This document shows positions 46,858 through 56,545 of a DNA stretch of 56,545 nucleotides, one piece after another. The stretch comes from Rhodanobacter sp. GTDB taxonomy: Bacteria; Pseudomonadota; Gammaproteobacteria; Xanthomonadales; Rhodanobacteraceae. Under the pieces are notes generated by a model, which worked only from the letters and a program-made list of their open reading frames with translations, searched no databases and was not told the origin of the DNA. A program made the position numbers and the translations under genes. The stretch lies in assembly GCA_004298505.1 (NCBI GenBank), contig SCRO01000051.1, forward strand, positions 1 through 56,545, read 5' to 3'. Within the stretch, counting starts at the first letter, position 1. Every line of letters starts with the position of its first letter.

Positions 46858-48732
46858 CTACGGGCGGTCGCCGCGCAGTTCGCGTACGCGCGCTTCCAGC
46901 GCGGGGGCGGTGGCTTGCTGCGGTGGCAGCGGCGCATCGAGCACCAACTCGATCCGTGCGCGGAAGCGTCGCGGCAGGCGCATGCGACCGAGGCGCGTGT
47001 CGCGCCGGCTCCACATGCTGCCCCACAGGCCGCGCAGCGCCATCGGCAGCAGCGGCACCGGGCGTCGCGCCAGGACCTTCTCCATGCCAGGCCGGAACGG
47101 CCCGATCTCGCCGTCGCCGGTGAGGCCGCCTTCGGGAAAGATGCACACCAGCTCGCCAGCGGCCAGCGCGGCGTCGATCGCGTCGCAGGCTTGTTGCAGT
47201 ACCCCGGGATCTTCCTTGTAGCCGGCAATCGGAATCGCCTTGGCGGTACGAAACAGGAAGCTGAGCAGCGGCGTTTTGAAGATCTTGTAGTACATGACGA
47301 AGCGCACCGGCCGGCGCAGGTTGGCCATCAGCAGCAGCGCGTCTATGAAGCTGACGTGGTTGCACACCAGCAGCGCCGGGCCTTTCTCGGGCAGATGCTG
47401 CATGCCGTCGACGCGTACCCGGTACAGCGTATTCACCAGCACCCAGGTGATGAAGTGCATCAGGAACTCGGGCACCATGGTGAAGATGTAGGCCGCCACC
47501 AGCACGTTCAGCAGCGAAGCGGCCAGGAAGATCTGCACCGCGTCCAGACCCAGTGCGCCCAAGCCCAACCCAAAACCGGCCGCCAGCACGATCAACAGCG
47601 CGTTCACGATGTTGTTGCCGGCGATGATGCGGGACAGCTTTTCGCGTGGCGCGCGCGATTGCACGAAGGCAAACAACGGGACCACGTAAAAACCGGCGAA
47701 TACGCCGATCAGGATGAGGTCAAGCACAACGCGCCAGCTGCCCGCCGCATGCAGGAAGGTCAGCCAGTCCACCCCGCGTACCGCGGCGACCCCGTGCCGT
47801 ACGAAGTACAGATCCACGCCGAACGCGGTAAGCCCGAACGCACCCAGCGGGACCAGGCCGATCTCCACGCGCTTGCCCGACATCTTCTCGCACAACAAGG
47901 CGCCGACACCGCTGCCGATCGAAAACAGGGTGAGCACCAGCGTGTACACCGAACCGTCGCCGCCCAGCGTGCCGCGCGCATAGATCGGCAGTTGCGCGAT
48001 CAACACCGTGCCAAAGAACCAGAACCAGGAGATACCCAGCACCGCATTCCACACCGCGCGGTCAGCGTGCGTGATGGCGAGCACCCGCACCGTTTCGCTC
48101 AAGGGATTCGGGTTGAACTTCAGCGCCGGCGCGGTGGCCGGCGCCAGTGGGATGCTGCGGCTGGCCAGATAGCCGGCCAGCCCCACCGTGATCGTCGCCG
48201 CCGAGGCCAACAAGGGACCCACGCCGGCCACCCGCATCAACTCGCTGCCGGCGATCATGCCGACCAGCATGGCCAACTGCGTGCCCATTTCGACCAGACC
48301 GTTGCCACCGACCAGCTCCGCAGGTTTCAGCGCCTGCGGCAGGATCGCGTACTTGATCGGCCCGAAGATCGTCGAGTGCAGGCCCATCATGAACAGCACC
48401 ACCAGCAGCAGCGCGACATGGTGGGTGTAGAAGCCGACCGCCGCCACCGCCATCGCGGCGATCTCGAACAACTTCACCCAGCGAATGATCCGCGTCTTCT
48501 CGAACTTCTCGGCCAGCTGCCCGGCGGTGGCGGAAAACAGGAAGAACGGGATGATGAACAGCGCCGGCGCGAGGTTGGTGTAGAGCGAGGCGATATGATC
48601 GCTCAGGCCCATCTGGTAAGTCACCAGCACGACCAGCGCGGTACGGAATGCATTGTCGTTGAACGCACCCAGTGCCTGGGTCCAGAAGAAGGGCGCGAAG
48701 CGCCGTTTGCCGAGCAGGCCGAATTGGCTCAT
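46858..48732 (-). CDS. LplT-type MFS transporter fused to PlsC-type acyltransferase
   Basis: A 624-aa two-domain protein. Residues 1 to about 420 are a 12-helix major-facilitator transporter (FWTQALGAFNDNAFRTALVV, GLHSTIFGPIKYAILPQAL) like the lysophospholipid flippase LplT. Residues about 430-620 are a 1-acyl-glycerol-3-phosphate acyltransferase with the HX4D motif in CNHVSFIDALLL (His about 454) and FPEGGLTGDGE. It resembles LplT-Aas fusions but lacks the AMP-ligase domain. Likely role: uptake and re-acylation of lysophospholipids at the inner membrane. Confidence 0.88.
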   Translation of the reverse strand: MSQFGLLGKRRFAPFFWTQALGAFNDNAFRTALVVLVTYQMGLSDHIASLYTNLAPALFIIPFFLFSATAGQLAEKFEKTRIIRWVKLFEIAAMAVAAVGFYTHHVALLLVVLFMMGLHSTIFGPIKYAILPQALKPAELVGGNGLVEMGTQLAMLVGMIAGSELMRVAGVGPLLASAATITVGLAGYLASRSIPLAPATAPALKFNPNPLSETVRVLAITHADRAVWNAVLGISWFWFFGTVLIAQLPIYARGTLGGDGSVYTLVLTLFSIGSGVGALLCEKMSGKRVEIGLVPLGAFGLTAFGVDLYFVRHGVAAVRGVDWLTFLHAAGSWRVVLDLILIGVFAGFYVVPLFAFVQSRAPREKLSRIIAGNNIVNALLIVLAAGFGLGLGALGLDAVQIFLAASLLNVLVAAYIFTMVPEFLMHFITWVLVNTLYRVRVDGMQHLPEKGPALLVCNHVSFIDALLLMANLRRPVRFVMYYKIFKTPLLSFLFRTAKAIPIAGYKEDPGVLQQACDAIDAALAAGELVCIFPEGGLTGDGEIGPFRPGMEKVLARRPVPLLPMALRGLWGSMWSRRDTRLGRMRLPRRFRARIELVLDAPLPPQQATAPALEARVRELRGDRP

Positions 48733-49080
48733 GCGATGTCCTGTGCTGAAGATTCGCCGCTTCCGCTGCGACCGCGGCGGCGCCGGGCTGACGGTAGCAG
48801 CAGGCTGTCGGCGGAAGAAAGCCCGGCAAGCCGGCTGAAACTCTGGCGCCCGCGCGAGGCCACAGCCCCGTGCATCAATGCATGCTCCGGCAGGACGTTG
48901 CCGCGGGAGCGGCGTGGGACTGCGGTCGAATCCGGGCCCAGGTTACGACCGACTTGGCACGACGCGCGCCGTGCGCGCAAAATATCACGTGTTCGGACCA
49001 ACTTGATTGACATGGCTGGCCCGATTCGCATGATCTTGCGTCCCAGCTCCTTGCTTTCCCACTCTGACACGGCCATCCTC

Positions 49081-49656
49081 ATGCGTACGCAGCAGCCTTC
49101 CTCGCAAAGCACAAGTGGAACCTTCGCGGATCGCATTCGTCTGCTGATCCAGCGCGTCGGCAGCGCCACCGAAATTGCCCGCCTGTGCGGTTTTTCCGAG
49201 GGTGTCGTGCGCAGCTGGCGCGATGGCAACACCGACCCCTCCCGTGCGCGCTGCGTCACTCTGGCACGCACGCTCGGCATCTCGCTGGTATGGCTGGTGG
49301 CGGGCGAAGGGGCGATCCAGGTCGACCCCACCACGAACTTCGAGGACGAGCAGCACACCAGCGAAGTCGTGCGCACCCAGCGGCCAGGTGCCAAGCTGGG
49401 CGCGGTCACCAGGTTGCCGTCGTCTGCCCATGCCAACAGTCTGGATCCGCAGCGGTTGAACACGGCAATGCAGATGCTGCAATCGGAGCTGGAGCTGGCG
49501 GACAGCCCGCTGACCCTGTCCGGCAGCACCGATCTGCTGACCGAGCTCTATGAAATCCTCGGGCCTGGCGGCGTCAACGTGGATACCGGCGCGATGATGG
49601 CATTCAATCGCCAACTGGCTGACCGTATCCGCAAGAGTCGCACTACCCCGGTGTGA
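49081..49656 (+). CDS. XRE-family/CI-type transcriptional regulator
   Basis: A 191-aa protein with a helix-turn-helix at residues about 15-60 (FADRIRLLIQRVGSATEIAR then LCGFSEGVVRSWRDGN), followed by a SLVWLVAGEG segment, as in Xanthomonas XRE/CI-like regulators. The C-terminal half is predicted helical without a peptidase motif, so it is not a LexA-type cleavable repressor. In-frame starts at 49012 and 49030 would add up to 23 residues. The 48733-49080 gap holds repeat-like GC-rich sequence but no gene. Confidence 0.72.
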   Translation: MRTQQPSSQSTSGTFADRIRLLIQRVGSATEIARLCGFSEGVVRSWRDGNTDPSRARCVTLARTLGISLVWLVAGEGAIQVDPTTNFEDEQHTSEVVRTQRPGAKLGAVTRLPSSAHANSLDPQRLNTAMQMLQSELELADSPLTLSGSTDLLTELYEILGPGGVNVDTGAMMAFNRQLADRIRKSRTTPV

Positions 49657-49676
49657 AGACGGCGCTGGCGTACCAG

Positions 49677-49704
49677 AAACGGCAGCCATCCGGCTGCCGT
49701 TTTC
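49677..49704. terminator. Terminator shared by the XRE regulator and glyS
   Basis: AAACGGCAGCC and GGCTGCCGTTT are perfect inverted copies with loop ATC or ATCC, followed by T-rich sequence on the plus strand and preceded by A-rich sequence. It lies between two convergent genes (stops at 49656 and 49723) and can act on both strands. Confidence 0.85.
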
Positions 49705-49722
49705 GTTTTCACAGGCCGCAGC

Positions 49723-51870
49723 TCAGAGCAGTGCAATGTCGGCGACGGCGCCGAACTGGGTTTTTAACTGGGCCAGCAAGGCCAACCGGTTGGCCCGCAC
49801 GGCGGGGGCGTCGGCATTGACCAGCACGCTGTCGAAAAACGCATCCACCGGGGCCTGCAGTTGGGCGAGGCGGCTGAGTACTGCGGCATAGTCGCCGGCG
49901 GACAGCGCCGCGGCACTTTCACGCTGGGCGGCAGCCAGCGCGTCAGCCAGTTCGCGCTCGGCATCCGCCTCGAAGTGCGCAGGATCGACCACGCGGCCGA
50001 TCGACGGCGCGCTGGCCTCTTCGGCCTGCTTGCGCAGGATGTTGGCAACCCGCTTGTTGGCCGCCGCCAGGCTGGCCGCCTCTGGACAACGACTGAACTC
50101 GACGACGGCGCGCAGGCGCCGGTCGAAGTCGGCGAGGCTGGACGGCTGCACCGCCAGCACCGACTCGAACTGCGCGTGGTCGAAACCCTGCTCGGCGTAG
50201 TAACCACGCAGGCGGTCGAGCACGAACTCGTACAATTCGTCAGCCAGGGTCGCGCGCCGCGCGCCGGCATTCAAGCTGGGCGGCTTGCCGTCCTTGCCGG
50301 GCTTGAGGCCCGCGGCCAGTGCCGCATCCGGCAACAGCTCCAACGCCTCGATGAAACTGCCGCGCAGGTGCAGTTCCAGGTTGCCCTCAATCAGGGTGCG
50401 CGCCAGACCGAGTGCCGCGCGACGCAGCGCGAACGGATCCTTGCTGCCGCCGGGCTTCATGCCGATCGCGAAGATGCCGGCCAGCGTATCCAGCCGTTCG
50501 GCCACGGCCAGCACCTGGCCGAGCTTGTCGGCGGCAATGTGGTCGCCACCGAAACGCGGCTGGTAGTAGCTGTCCAACGCCTCGGCCACGCTCGCCGGCT
50601 CACCGTCGTGACTGGCGTAGTAGCGCCCCATCACGCCCTGCAACTCGGGAAACTCGCCGACCATGCGGGTCAGCAGGTCACACTTGGCCAGGCTGGCTGC
50701 CCGCGTCGCCAGCGCGGCGTCGGCACCGACCCGGTTAGCGATAACGCGCGCCAGTTCGGCCACGCGCAGGCTCTTGTCCCACTGGCTGCCCAGCGCCTGC
50801 TGGTAGGTGACGTTCTTCAGTTGTTCCTGGTAGCTGGCCAGCGGCGTCTTCAGATCTTCGTCCCAGAAGAACTTCGCGTCGGCGAAACGGGGGCGAATCA
50901 CCCGCTCGTAGCCGCGGCGGATTTCGGCCGGATCCTTGCTCTGGATGTTCGCGATGCCGATGAAATGCTCGGTGAGCTTGTCGTCGGCATCGAACACCGG
51001 CACGAACTTCTGGTTCGCCACCATGGTAGTCACCAGGGCTTCCGGCGGCACGTCGAGGAAGGCACGTTCGAAGGTACACGCGATTGCCGCCGGCCACTCG
51101 GTGAGGTTGGCCAATTCGTCCAGCAGGGTGTCGCCCAGCCGGGGCGTGCCGCCGATGCCGGCCGCCACCTGCGCGATTTCGTCACGGATGCGCTGGCGCC
51201 GTTCGAGCGGATCGGCCAGCACCTGGGAGGCGCGCATCGCATCGAGCCAGCCATCGGCGTCGGCCACGTGCACCGGCTGCGGATGCATGAAGCGATGGCC
51301 GCGCGACTTGCGCCCGCTGGCCAGACCCAGCAGCTCGCCGTCGATGATCTCGGCACCGTGCAGCATGACCAGCCAGTGCACCGGCCGCACGAAGCTGTAA
51401 TCGTGATCGGCCCAACGCATCGGGCGCGGGATCGGGAGCGCCTTCAACGCCTCGTCGACAATCTCCGGCAGCAGCATGGCCAGCGGCTGGCCCGGCTTGA
51501 CCGTGCGCCACACGAACCAGGCGCCCTTGTCGGTTTCCAGCTTTTCCAGTTGGCCGACATCGACGGCACAGGATTGTGCGAAGCCGAGCAGCGCTTTCGA
51601 GGGCGCACCTGCGGCGTCGAATGCGGCAGCCAGTGCCGGGCCACGACGCTCGACTGACTGATCCGGCTGCGATGCCACCACGCCGGGAACGAAGGCGGCC
51701 AACCGGCGTGGCGACGCATAACGCCTGGCCTGATCCAGACCGGCGGCGACACCGCGCTTGGCCAGACCATCGCAGATGCCACGCAGGAAGGCGCCGGACA
51801 GCTCGTCCAGTGCCTTCGGTGGCAGCTCCTCGGTGCCCAGCTCGACCAACAACGACTTGCCGGTGTTCAT
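49723..51870 (-). CDS. glyS: Glycyl-tRNA synthetase beta subunit
   Basis: A 715-aa subunit of the tetrameric bacterial GlyRS. The N-terminus [20 protein letters not shown] and the region [14 protein letters not shown] are family signatures, and the C-terminal HD/anticodon-binding part ends near [20 protein letters not shown]. Its ATG overlaps the glyQ stop (ATGA). Confidence 0.96.
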   Translation of the reverse strand: MNTGKSLLVELGTEELPPKALDELSGAFLRGICDGLAKRGVAAGLDQARRYASPRRLAAFVPGVVASQPDQSVERRGPALAAAFDAAGAPSKALLGFAQSCAVDVGQLEKLETDKGAWFVWRTVKPGQPLAMLLPEIVDEALKALPIPRPMRWADHDYSFVRPVHWLVMLHGAEIIDGELLGLASGRKSRGHRFMHPQPVHVADADGWLDAMRASQVLADPLERRQRIRDEIAQVAAGIGGTPRLGDTLLDELANLTEWPAAIACTFERAFLDVPPEALVTTMVANQKFVPVFDADDKLTEHFIGIANIQSKDPAEIRRGYERVIRPRFADAKFFWDEDLKTPLASYQEQLKNVTYQQALGSQWDKSLRVAELARVIANRVGADAALATRAASLAKCDLLTRMVGEFPELQGVMGRYYASHDGEPASVAEALDSYYQPRFGGDHIAADKLGQVLAVAERLDTLAGIFAIGMKPGGSKDPFALRRAALGLARTLIEGNLELHLRGSFIEALELLPDAALAAGLKPGKDGKPPSLNAGARRATLADELYEFVLDRLRGYYAEQGFDHAQFESVLAVQPSSLADFDRRLRAVVEFSRCPEAASLAAANKRVANILRKQAEEASAPSIGRVVDPAHFEADAERELADALAAAQRESAAALSAGDYAAVLSRLAQLQAPVDAFFDSVLVNADAPAVRANRLALLAQLKTQFGAVADIALL

Positions 51871-52790
51871 GCGGCCTGCTCCTGGCTGCCCGAGGCATGG
51901 GCGTTCTTCAGCCCCGGAAAACCGAGCTTCTCGCGTTGTGCCACGTAGACCTCGGCGACGCCGCGCGACAGCGTGCGCACGCGCAGGATGTAACGCTGGC
52001 GTTCGGTCACGCTGATCGCCCGGCGCGCGTCGAGCAGGTTGAAGGTGTGACTGGCCTTCATCACCTGCTCGTACCCCGGCAGCGGCAGGTTGGCCGCAAC
52101 CAGTTTGTCCGCCTCGCTCTCGCACACGTCGAACCAGCGCAGCAGCTCGACCACGTTGGCGTGCTCGAAGTTGTAGGTGCTCTGCTCCACTTCATTTTGA
52201 TGGAACACATCGCCATAGGTGACGATTCCACGCGGGCCGTCAGTCCAGATCAGATCAAAAACGCTGTCTACATTTTGCAGGTACATCGCCAGCCGTTCCA
52301 GACCATAGGTGATTTCGCCGGTGACCGGGCGGCATTCGAGGCCGCCGGCCTGCTGGAAATAGGTGAACTGGGTGACTTCCATGCCGTTCAACCAGACCTC
52401 CCAGCCCAGCCCCCACGCGCCCAACGTCGGCGATTCCCAGTTGTCCTCGACAAAGCGCAGGTCATGCACCAACGGATCGAGGCCGAGTTCCTTCAGCGAG
52501 CCGATATACAAATCAAGCATGTTCTCGGGGTTGGGCTTCATCACCACCTGGTATTGGTAGTAATGCTGCAGGCGATTGGGGTTCTGCCCGTAGCGACCGT
52601 CGGTGGGCCGGCGCGAGGGCTGCACATACGCCGCGGACCAGGGCTCCGGGCCGAGTGCGCGCAGGAAGGTGGCCGGGTGGAAGGTACCGGCGCCGACCTC
52701 GGTGTCGAGTGGCTGCAGCAATACGCAACCTTGTTCCGCCCAATAGCGGTTGAGGGTCTGGATCACATCCTGGAAGGTACGCGCGGACAT
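51867..52790 (-). CDS. glyQ: Glycyl-tRNA synthetase alpha subunit
   Basis: The 307-aa class II catalytic subunit. [20 protein letters not shown], the [19 protein letters not shown] motif and [19 protein letters not shown] are highly conserved. A TATACT box on the minus strand (52827-52822) may be the -10. Divergent from the GspE-type ATPase gene. Confidence 0.97.
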   Translation of the reverse strand: MSARTFQDVIQTLNRYWAEQGCVLLQPLDTEVGAGTFHPATFLRALGPEPWSAAYVQPSRRPTDGRYGQNPNRLQHYYQYQVVMKPNPENMLDLYIGSLKELGLDPLVHDLRFVEDNWESPTLGAWGLGWEVWLNGMEVTQFTYFQQAGGLECRPVTGEITYGLERLAMYLQNVDSVFDLIWTDGPRGIVTYGDVFHQNEVEQSTYNFEHANVVELLRWFDVCESEADKLVAANLPLPGYEQVMKASHTFNLLDARRAISVTERQRYILRVRTLSRGVAEVYVAQREKLGFPGLKNAHASGSQEQAA

Positions 52791-52890
52791 GGCTTTCCGT
52801 GACCAAAGGCTAAAACGCGTTAGTATAGCCGCAGCTGGCTTTGCGGCTGAAAACCCCGACCGACCCGCCGCCACGGAGGACGTTATACGG

Positions 52891-54711
52891 ATGGCCGCAT
52901 CACCCCAAATCGCAACCCTGCTCGGCAGCCGTGGCCGGCTGGAACTGGACGAGGTGCTGGCGGCACTCGTGGTCGATGGTTACGTGTTGGGCGAAGACGC
53001 CAGGAACGTGCGCATGGGCGCGCGCGCGGGCCGCAGCACCGTGGAGCTGAACCCGCTGGTACTGATCGCCAACGCCAAGCTGGTCAACCAGCACGAGCCC
53101 GGCCGCCCGCTGAGCCTGGAGGTCATGACCGAATGGCTGGCCCACCACGCGGGGCTGCCCTATCTGAAAATCGATCCGATGAAGATCAACGTCGCCGCGG
53201 TCACCCAGGTGGTGAGCCTGGCGTACGCGAAGCGGCACCGCATCCTGCCGATCGCCGCGACCATCGGCGAGGTGACCTTCGCCACCTGCGAACCGTTTGA
53301 GGACGGCTGGGCATCCGACCTGGCGCAAATGTTGCGCCGTGACATCAAGCGCGTGGTCGCCAGCCCGCTCGACATCAATCGTTACCTGCAGGAGTTCTAC
53401 GGCGTCCAGCGTTCGATCCAGCTGGCCCAGGACGCCAAGACCGGCAGCGACAGCGCGGCGGCGATCCTCAACTTCGAGCAGCTGGTCGAGCTGGGTAAAA
53501 GCGGCGAGGTCGGCGCCGACGATCGCCACGTGGTGCACATTGTCGACTGGCTGCTGCAGTATGCGTTCGAGCAGCGCGCCTCGGATATCCATCTTGAGCC
53601 ACGGCGCGAGACCGGCGGCATCCGCTTTCGCATCGACGGCGTGATGCAGAGGGTGTTCGAGCTGCCGGCCCCGGTGATGACCGCAGTGACCGCACGCATC
53701 AAGATCCTCGCGCGCATGGACGTGGCCGAGAAGCGGCGGCCGCAGGACGGCCGCATCAAGACCCGCTCGGCCTCCGGTCGCGAGGTGGAGCTGCGCATCT
53801 CGAACATGCCCACCGCGTTCGGCGAAAAAGTAGTGATGCGCATCTTCGACCCGGACCTGGTGGTGAAGGACTTCGCCCAGCTGGGTTTTTCGCCCGGCGA
53901 AGCGGCCAACTGGCGCAGCATGGTCGAGCGGCCGCACGGCATCGTACTGGTCACCGGTCCGACCGGCTCGGGCAAGACCACCACGCTGTATTCCACACTC
54001 AAGCACCTGGCCACGCCCGAGCTCAACGTGTGCACGGTGGAAGATCCGATCGAGATGGTCTCGCCGGAGTTCAACCAGATGCAGGTGCACGCGGCCATCG
54101 ACCTGGATTTTGCTGCCGGCGTGCGGACCTTGCTGCGGCAGGATCCGGACATCATCATGGTTGGCGAGATCCGCGACCTGGAGACGGCACAGATGGCCGT
54201 GCAGGCCTCGCTCACTGGCCACCTGGTGCTGTCCACCCTGCATACCAATGACGCGCCCAGCGCGGTTACCCGGCTGCTTGACCTGGGCGTGCCGCATTAC
54301 CTGATCCAGTCTACCCTGACCGGCGTGGTCGCCCAACGCCTTGTGCGCACCTTGTGCCCGCATTGCAAACAGACCACCAGCCAGGATCCACAGGCATGGA
54401 AGGTGCTGACCCACGGCTGGAACATGCCGGTACCGGCGCAGGTATGCAAACCGGTGGGCTGCCTGGAATGCCGCAACACCGGCTTCCTGGGTCGCACCGG
54501 CATCTACGAGATGATGAAACTGTCGCCCCGGCTGCGTGGCATGATCTCGGCCCAGCTCGACCTCAGTGGCTTCGGCCAGGCGGCGCTGGCCGAGGGCCTG
54601 CGGCCGCTGCGTATCTCGGCGGCCGACCAGGTCATCGCCGGACTGACCACGGTGCAGGAAGTGCTCACCGTCTTGCCGCCGATCGATGGCTTCGACGAAG
54701 ATCAACCGTAG
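52891..54711 (+). CDS. GspE/PilB-family secretion or pilus ATPase
   Basis: A 606-aa type II/IV secretion ATPase. An N-terminal GspE_N-like domain (1 to about 150) precedes the ATPase: Walker [16 protein letters not shown] (about 356-370), the Asp box VCTVEDPIE, Walker [13 protein letters not shown] and the His box [15 protein letters not shown]. The zinc tetracysteine is CPHC (489-492) with CLEC (about 520-523). GGAGGA (52875-52880) supports ATG 52891. No other gsp or pil genes are in the window, so the machine it serves cannot be named; an orphan GspE-type ATPase next to glyQ is seen in related genomes as I recall. Confidence 0.88.
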   Translation: MAASPQIATLLGSRGRLELDEVLAALVVDGYVLGEDARNVRMGARAGRSTVELNPLVLIANAKLVNQHEPGRPLSLEVMTEWLAHHAGLPYLKIDPMKINVAAVTQVVSLAYAKRHRILPIAATIGEVTFATCEPFEDGWASDLAQMLRRDIKRVVASPLDINRYLQEFYGVQRSIQLAQDAKTGSDSAAAILNFEQLVELGKSGEVGADDRHVVHIVDWLLQYAFEQRASDIHLEPRRETGGIRFRIDGVMQRVFELPAPVMTAVTARIKILARMDVAEKRRPQDGRIKTRSASGREVELRISNMPTAFGEKVVMRIFDPDLVVKDFAQLGFSPGEAANWRSMVERPHGIVLVTGPTGSGKTTTLYSTLKHLATPELNVCTVEDPIEMVSPEFNQMQVHAAIDLDFAAGVRTLLRQDPDIIMVGEIRDLETAQMAVQASLTGHLVLSTLHTNDAPSAVTRLLDLGVPHYLIQSTLTGVVAQRLVRTLCPHCKQTTSQDPQAWKVLTHGWNMPVPAQVCKPVGCLECRNTGFLGRTGIYEMMKLSPRLRGMISAQLDLSGFGQAALAEGLRPLRISAADQVIAGLTTVQEVLTVLPPIDGFDEDQP

Positions 54712-54740
54712 AATATATCGGTCCCGTGCAGAGCCATACC

Positions 54741-55466
54741 ATGAAACCCGTCTTGATCATTCGCACCGGCCAGGCGCCGGCAGCCATCCGTTCCCGCCAT
54801 GGCGATTTTCCGCATTGGTTCCGGCTCGCCACGCGGCTGCGCCGTGAGCGCGTGCAAGTGGTCGACGTCGCCGCCGGCGAGGTGTTGCCACCCGTACACG
54901 AGGTGGCCGGCGCCATCGTCACCGGCTCGTCCGCCATGGTCACCGCACGACTGCCCTGGAGCGAGCACACTGCCGGCTGGATTCGCGATGCAATGGATGC
55001 CGAGTTGCCGTTGTTCGGCGTGTGCTACGGCCATCAACTGATGGCGCAGGCCCTGGGCGGGCGCGTCGATTATCTGCCGGGCGGGCGGGAGATCGGCACG
55101 CAGCCGATCGAGCCGTCGCCGGGACACGAACGCGATCCGCTCACGCGTGTGCTACGCGGTAGTTTCCGCGCGCACACCACCCATGAGCAAAGCGTACTCG
55201 AGCCTCCTCCTGACGCGATCATCCTCGCCCGCTCCGCACGTGACCCCCATCACCTCCTGCGCTACGGCCCGAGCGCGGTCAGCGTGCAGTTCCACCCAGA
55301 GTTCAATGCCGAGGTGATGCGCGCCTACATCCGTCGCAGGCGCACCGACCTTCGCGGCGAAGGCGCCGATCCCGAGCGCATCTTCAATGCCGTGGCCGCC
55401 ACGCCGATGGCGCGTCGCCTGTTGCGTCAGTTCGCCCGTCTGCACGGTTGGACTGAAAGCGCCTGA
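54741..55466 (+). CDS. Class I glutamine amidotransferase-like protein
   Basis: A 241-aa stand-alone GATase. The nucleophile is C95 in FGVCYGHQLMAQALGG and the His/Glu pair is H185/E187 in QFHPEF. This arrangement (GMP-synthase-like, GATase1) is used to release ammonia from glutamine; stand-alone members often act on gamma-glutamyl compounds. ATG 54741 is chosen; it lies 29 nt after the ATPase gene. Confidence 0.85.
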   Translation: MKPVLIIRTGQAPAAIRSRHGDFPHWFRLATRLRRERVQVVDVAAGEVLPPVHEVAGAIVTGSSAMVTARLPWSEHTAGWIRDAMDAELPLFGVCYGHQLMAQALGGRVDYLPGGREIGTQPIEPSPGHERDPLTRVLRGSFRAHTTHEQSVLEPPPDAIILARSARDPHHLLRYGPSAVSVQFHPEFNAEVMRAYIRRRRTDLRGEGADPERIFNAVAATPMARRLLRQFARLHGWTESA

Positions 55467-55474
55467 CCGGGCAA

Positions 55475-56209
55475 TCAGCCGCGCAAACGGCGGGTGATGG
55501 CCTCCCGCGAGAACAGCGCAAAGCCCAGGCCGAACACGAAGCCGCCGATGTGGGCCCACCAGACATAGGCGCCATAACTCGGGCCGGCGTAACTGAAGAG
55601 CAATTGCAGCAACACCCAGATGCCGATCAGCAGGAAGGCCGGCACACGCACGAACTCAAGATAGAGTCCCAGCGGCAGGACGAGGCCCAGTCGCGCACGC
55701 GGAAACAACGCCACATACGTACCCACCACCGCCGACACCGCACCGCTGCAGCCAATAATCGGAAGGCGCACGCCGGCCAGTGACAACGCGCCAATCAGGT
55801 TGGCCACGATGCCGCCGACCACGAACAACAGCAGGAATCGCAGCGACCCCAGCGCACGCTCGCCCGGCAACCCGAAGATGACCAGGAACAGCAAATTACC
55901 CAACAGGTGCAACCAGGTGACATGGATGAACAACGCCGTGAACAGTCGCAGCAGCGCCGGGTCGGTCAGTTGCGGCAACACCGGATCGTGTGCATTGAAA
56001 ATGTTCGCCGGGACCGTTCCCCACTGCAGCAGCAGCGAGATTCGCTGCGGTGCCGGCATCAGCGCCAGACCCACGAAACACACCACGCAAACGATGACGA
56101 GCAGCAGGGTTGCCCAGTGCCAGCGTGGTCGGCGACGCGTTTCGACATGGACGAACAATGACTGCCTCCTTAAGGACGCCTGCGCAAAGATGCGATGGCT
56201 GCCCATCAT
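55475..56209 (-). CDS. Rhomboid-family intramembrane serine protease
   Basis: A 244-aa protein with about seven hydrophobic segments. The catalytic Ser is S155 in GCSGAVSAVVG (GxSG) and the His is H220 in WWAHIGGFVFGLG; the HLLGNLLFLVIFG helix carries the conserved Asn and His residues. ATG 56206 is one codon downstream and equally possible. Convergent with the amidotransferase gene, 8 nt apart. Confidence 0.9.
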   Translation of the reverse strand: MMGSHRIFAQASLRRQSLFVHVETRRRPRWHWATLLLVIVCVVCFVGLALMPAPQRISLLLQWGTVPANIFNAHDPVLPQLTDPALLRLFTALFIHVTWLHLLGNLLFLVIFGLPGERALGSLRFLLLFVVGGIVANLIGALSLAGVRLPIIGCSGAVSAVVGTYVALFPRARLGLVLPLGLYLEFVRVPAFLLIGIWVLLQLLFSYAGPSYGAYVWWAHIGGFVFGLGFALFSREAITRRLRG

Positions 56210-56331
56210 AGGCGATCGAGGCGAACCAACCTTGAAGAAATCGTGCCTTTGGCAAGGGCCCACCGGCGATCAGCGATCGCCGCCGTAGTACACCAAGGAA
56301 ACACCCACCGTTTCCGAAGAGGGCGTTTCAA

Positions 56332-56354
56332 GATAAAGCCCCTGGCGGTGACCT
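56332..56354 (-). repeat. Duplicated 3'-end fragment of 5S rRNA
   Basis: These 23 nt are identical to 56441-56463, which is the end of the 5S gene (CCTGGCGGTGACCT). No further 5S sequence follows this copy, so it is a scar of a second, deleted 5S gene or a recombination product. Confidence 0.75.
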
Positions 56355-56410
56355 GTTGCGGGATGCGATCTACGATCGCCACCGCAACGCGGCGACACGG
56401 CACAAAGACG

Positions 56411-56436
56411 AAGGCCTCCCCGGGTGGGGAGGCCTT
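56411..56436 (-). terminator. Terminator of the rRNA operon
   Basis: AAGGCCTCCCC (56411-56421) and GGGGAGGCCTT (56426-56436) form an 11-bp perfect stem with a 4-nt loop just after the 5S 3' end (minus strand). The U tract is only partial (CGTCTTTG). Confidence 0.8.
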
Positions 56437-56448
56437 CTTGGATAAAGC

Positions 56449-56545
56449 CCCTGGCGGTGACCTACTCTTGCATGGACAAGCCACACTACCATCGGCGCAT
56501 GCGCGTTTCACTGCTGAGTTCGGGATGGGATCAGGTGGGACCACG
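56449..56545 (-). rRNA. rrf: 5S ribosomal RNA, 5' part cut by window end
   Basis: Reading the minus strand from the window edge: GTGGTCCCACCTGATCCCAT, CCGAACTCAGCAGTGAAACG, GCCGATGGTAGTGTGG and GAGTAGGTCACCGCCAGG are the ordered 5S landmarks. About the first 15-20 nt lie outside the window. It implies a 16S-23S-5S operon to the right, transcribed into the window. Confidence 0.93.

Noticed and set aside
46915-49080. Upstream part of a 913-codon plus-strand frame leading into the XRE regulator
   Set aside because: It is antisense to the LplT-PlsC gene, His/Gln/Arg-rich, and has no domain. The regulator starts at about 49081.
48733-49080. Possible promoter and operator array between the MFS and XRE genes
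   Set aside because: I could not find -35/-10 boxes with acceptable spacing; GC-rich palindromic fragments are present but not specific.

Overview
The window is a GC-rich chromosomal segment of a gammaproteobacterium, most likely Xanthomonadales/Rhodanobacteraceae (Rhodanobacter, Dyella or Luteibacter type). I infer this from gene content, the many ATGA-coupled starts, the xanthomonadin/aryl-polyene-type genes and the abundance of short palindromic repeats. No phage, IS element, CRISPR array or plasmid gene is visible. The right edge runs into an rRNA operon: 5S on the minus strand, cut by the window end.

Layout. (1) 0.5-4.9 kb: a small coiled-coil gene, an exported creatininase-family protein and an exported YVTN/YncE-type propeller on the plus strand, convergent with a two-gene operon for a dihaem and a trihaem cytochrome c. 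(2) 5.0-8.9 kb: a threonine operon (hom-thrB-thrC) behind a Thr/Ile-rich leader peptide. (3) 9.0-22.4 kb: one long branched-chain amino-acid operon, leuA-ilvE-leuC-leuD-leuB-ilvD-ilvC-VOC-ilvB-ilvM-ilvA, behind a Leu/Ile/Val-rich leader peptide and a canonical attenuator. Sections 2 and 3 together take aspartate semialdehyde to threonine and on to isoleucine, and pyruvate to valine and leucine. (4) 22.4-29.1 kb, minus strand: a compact aryl-polyene/xanthomonadin-like lipid locus (ACP, COG4648-type membrane protein, hotdog dehydratase, LpxL-like acyltransferase, LolA-like carrier, MMPL exporter fused to a second dehydratase, ketoreductase) without ketosynthase or AMP ligase. (5) 29.2-40.0 kb: glmU, an AsmA/DUF748-like protein, a DUF3016 protein and the complete F1Fo ATP synthase operon atpIBEFHAGDC. 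(6) 40.3-56.5 kb: housekeeping genes (phasin, queD, tRNA-Met, rppH, erpA, nudC, ampE-like, an LplT-PlsC fusion, an XRE regulator, glyQS, a GspE/PilB ATPase, a glutamine amidotransferase, a rhomboid protease) with small decay scars: a bacterioferritin remnant and a duplicated 3' end of 5S rRNA.

Main observations. The two leader peptides share one promoter architecture in which the predicted transcription start falls on the leader ATG, so both attenuators look leaderless. Short palindromic elements occur inside the reading frames of ilvE, leuD and leuB: two are homologous 42-nt copies in the same reading phase, and one adds about 27 residues inside LeuB. A terminator-like hairpin lies in the middle of the branched-chain operon. 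The MMPL-dehydratase fusion is joined through a G8 tract and a near-perfect hairpin, so a one-base slip would separate the two proteins. The creatininase/propeller/multihaem-cytochrome neighbourhood is the best candidate for an undescribed periplasmic redox system. All functional calls are from reading the sequence; no database search was run.
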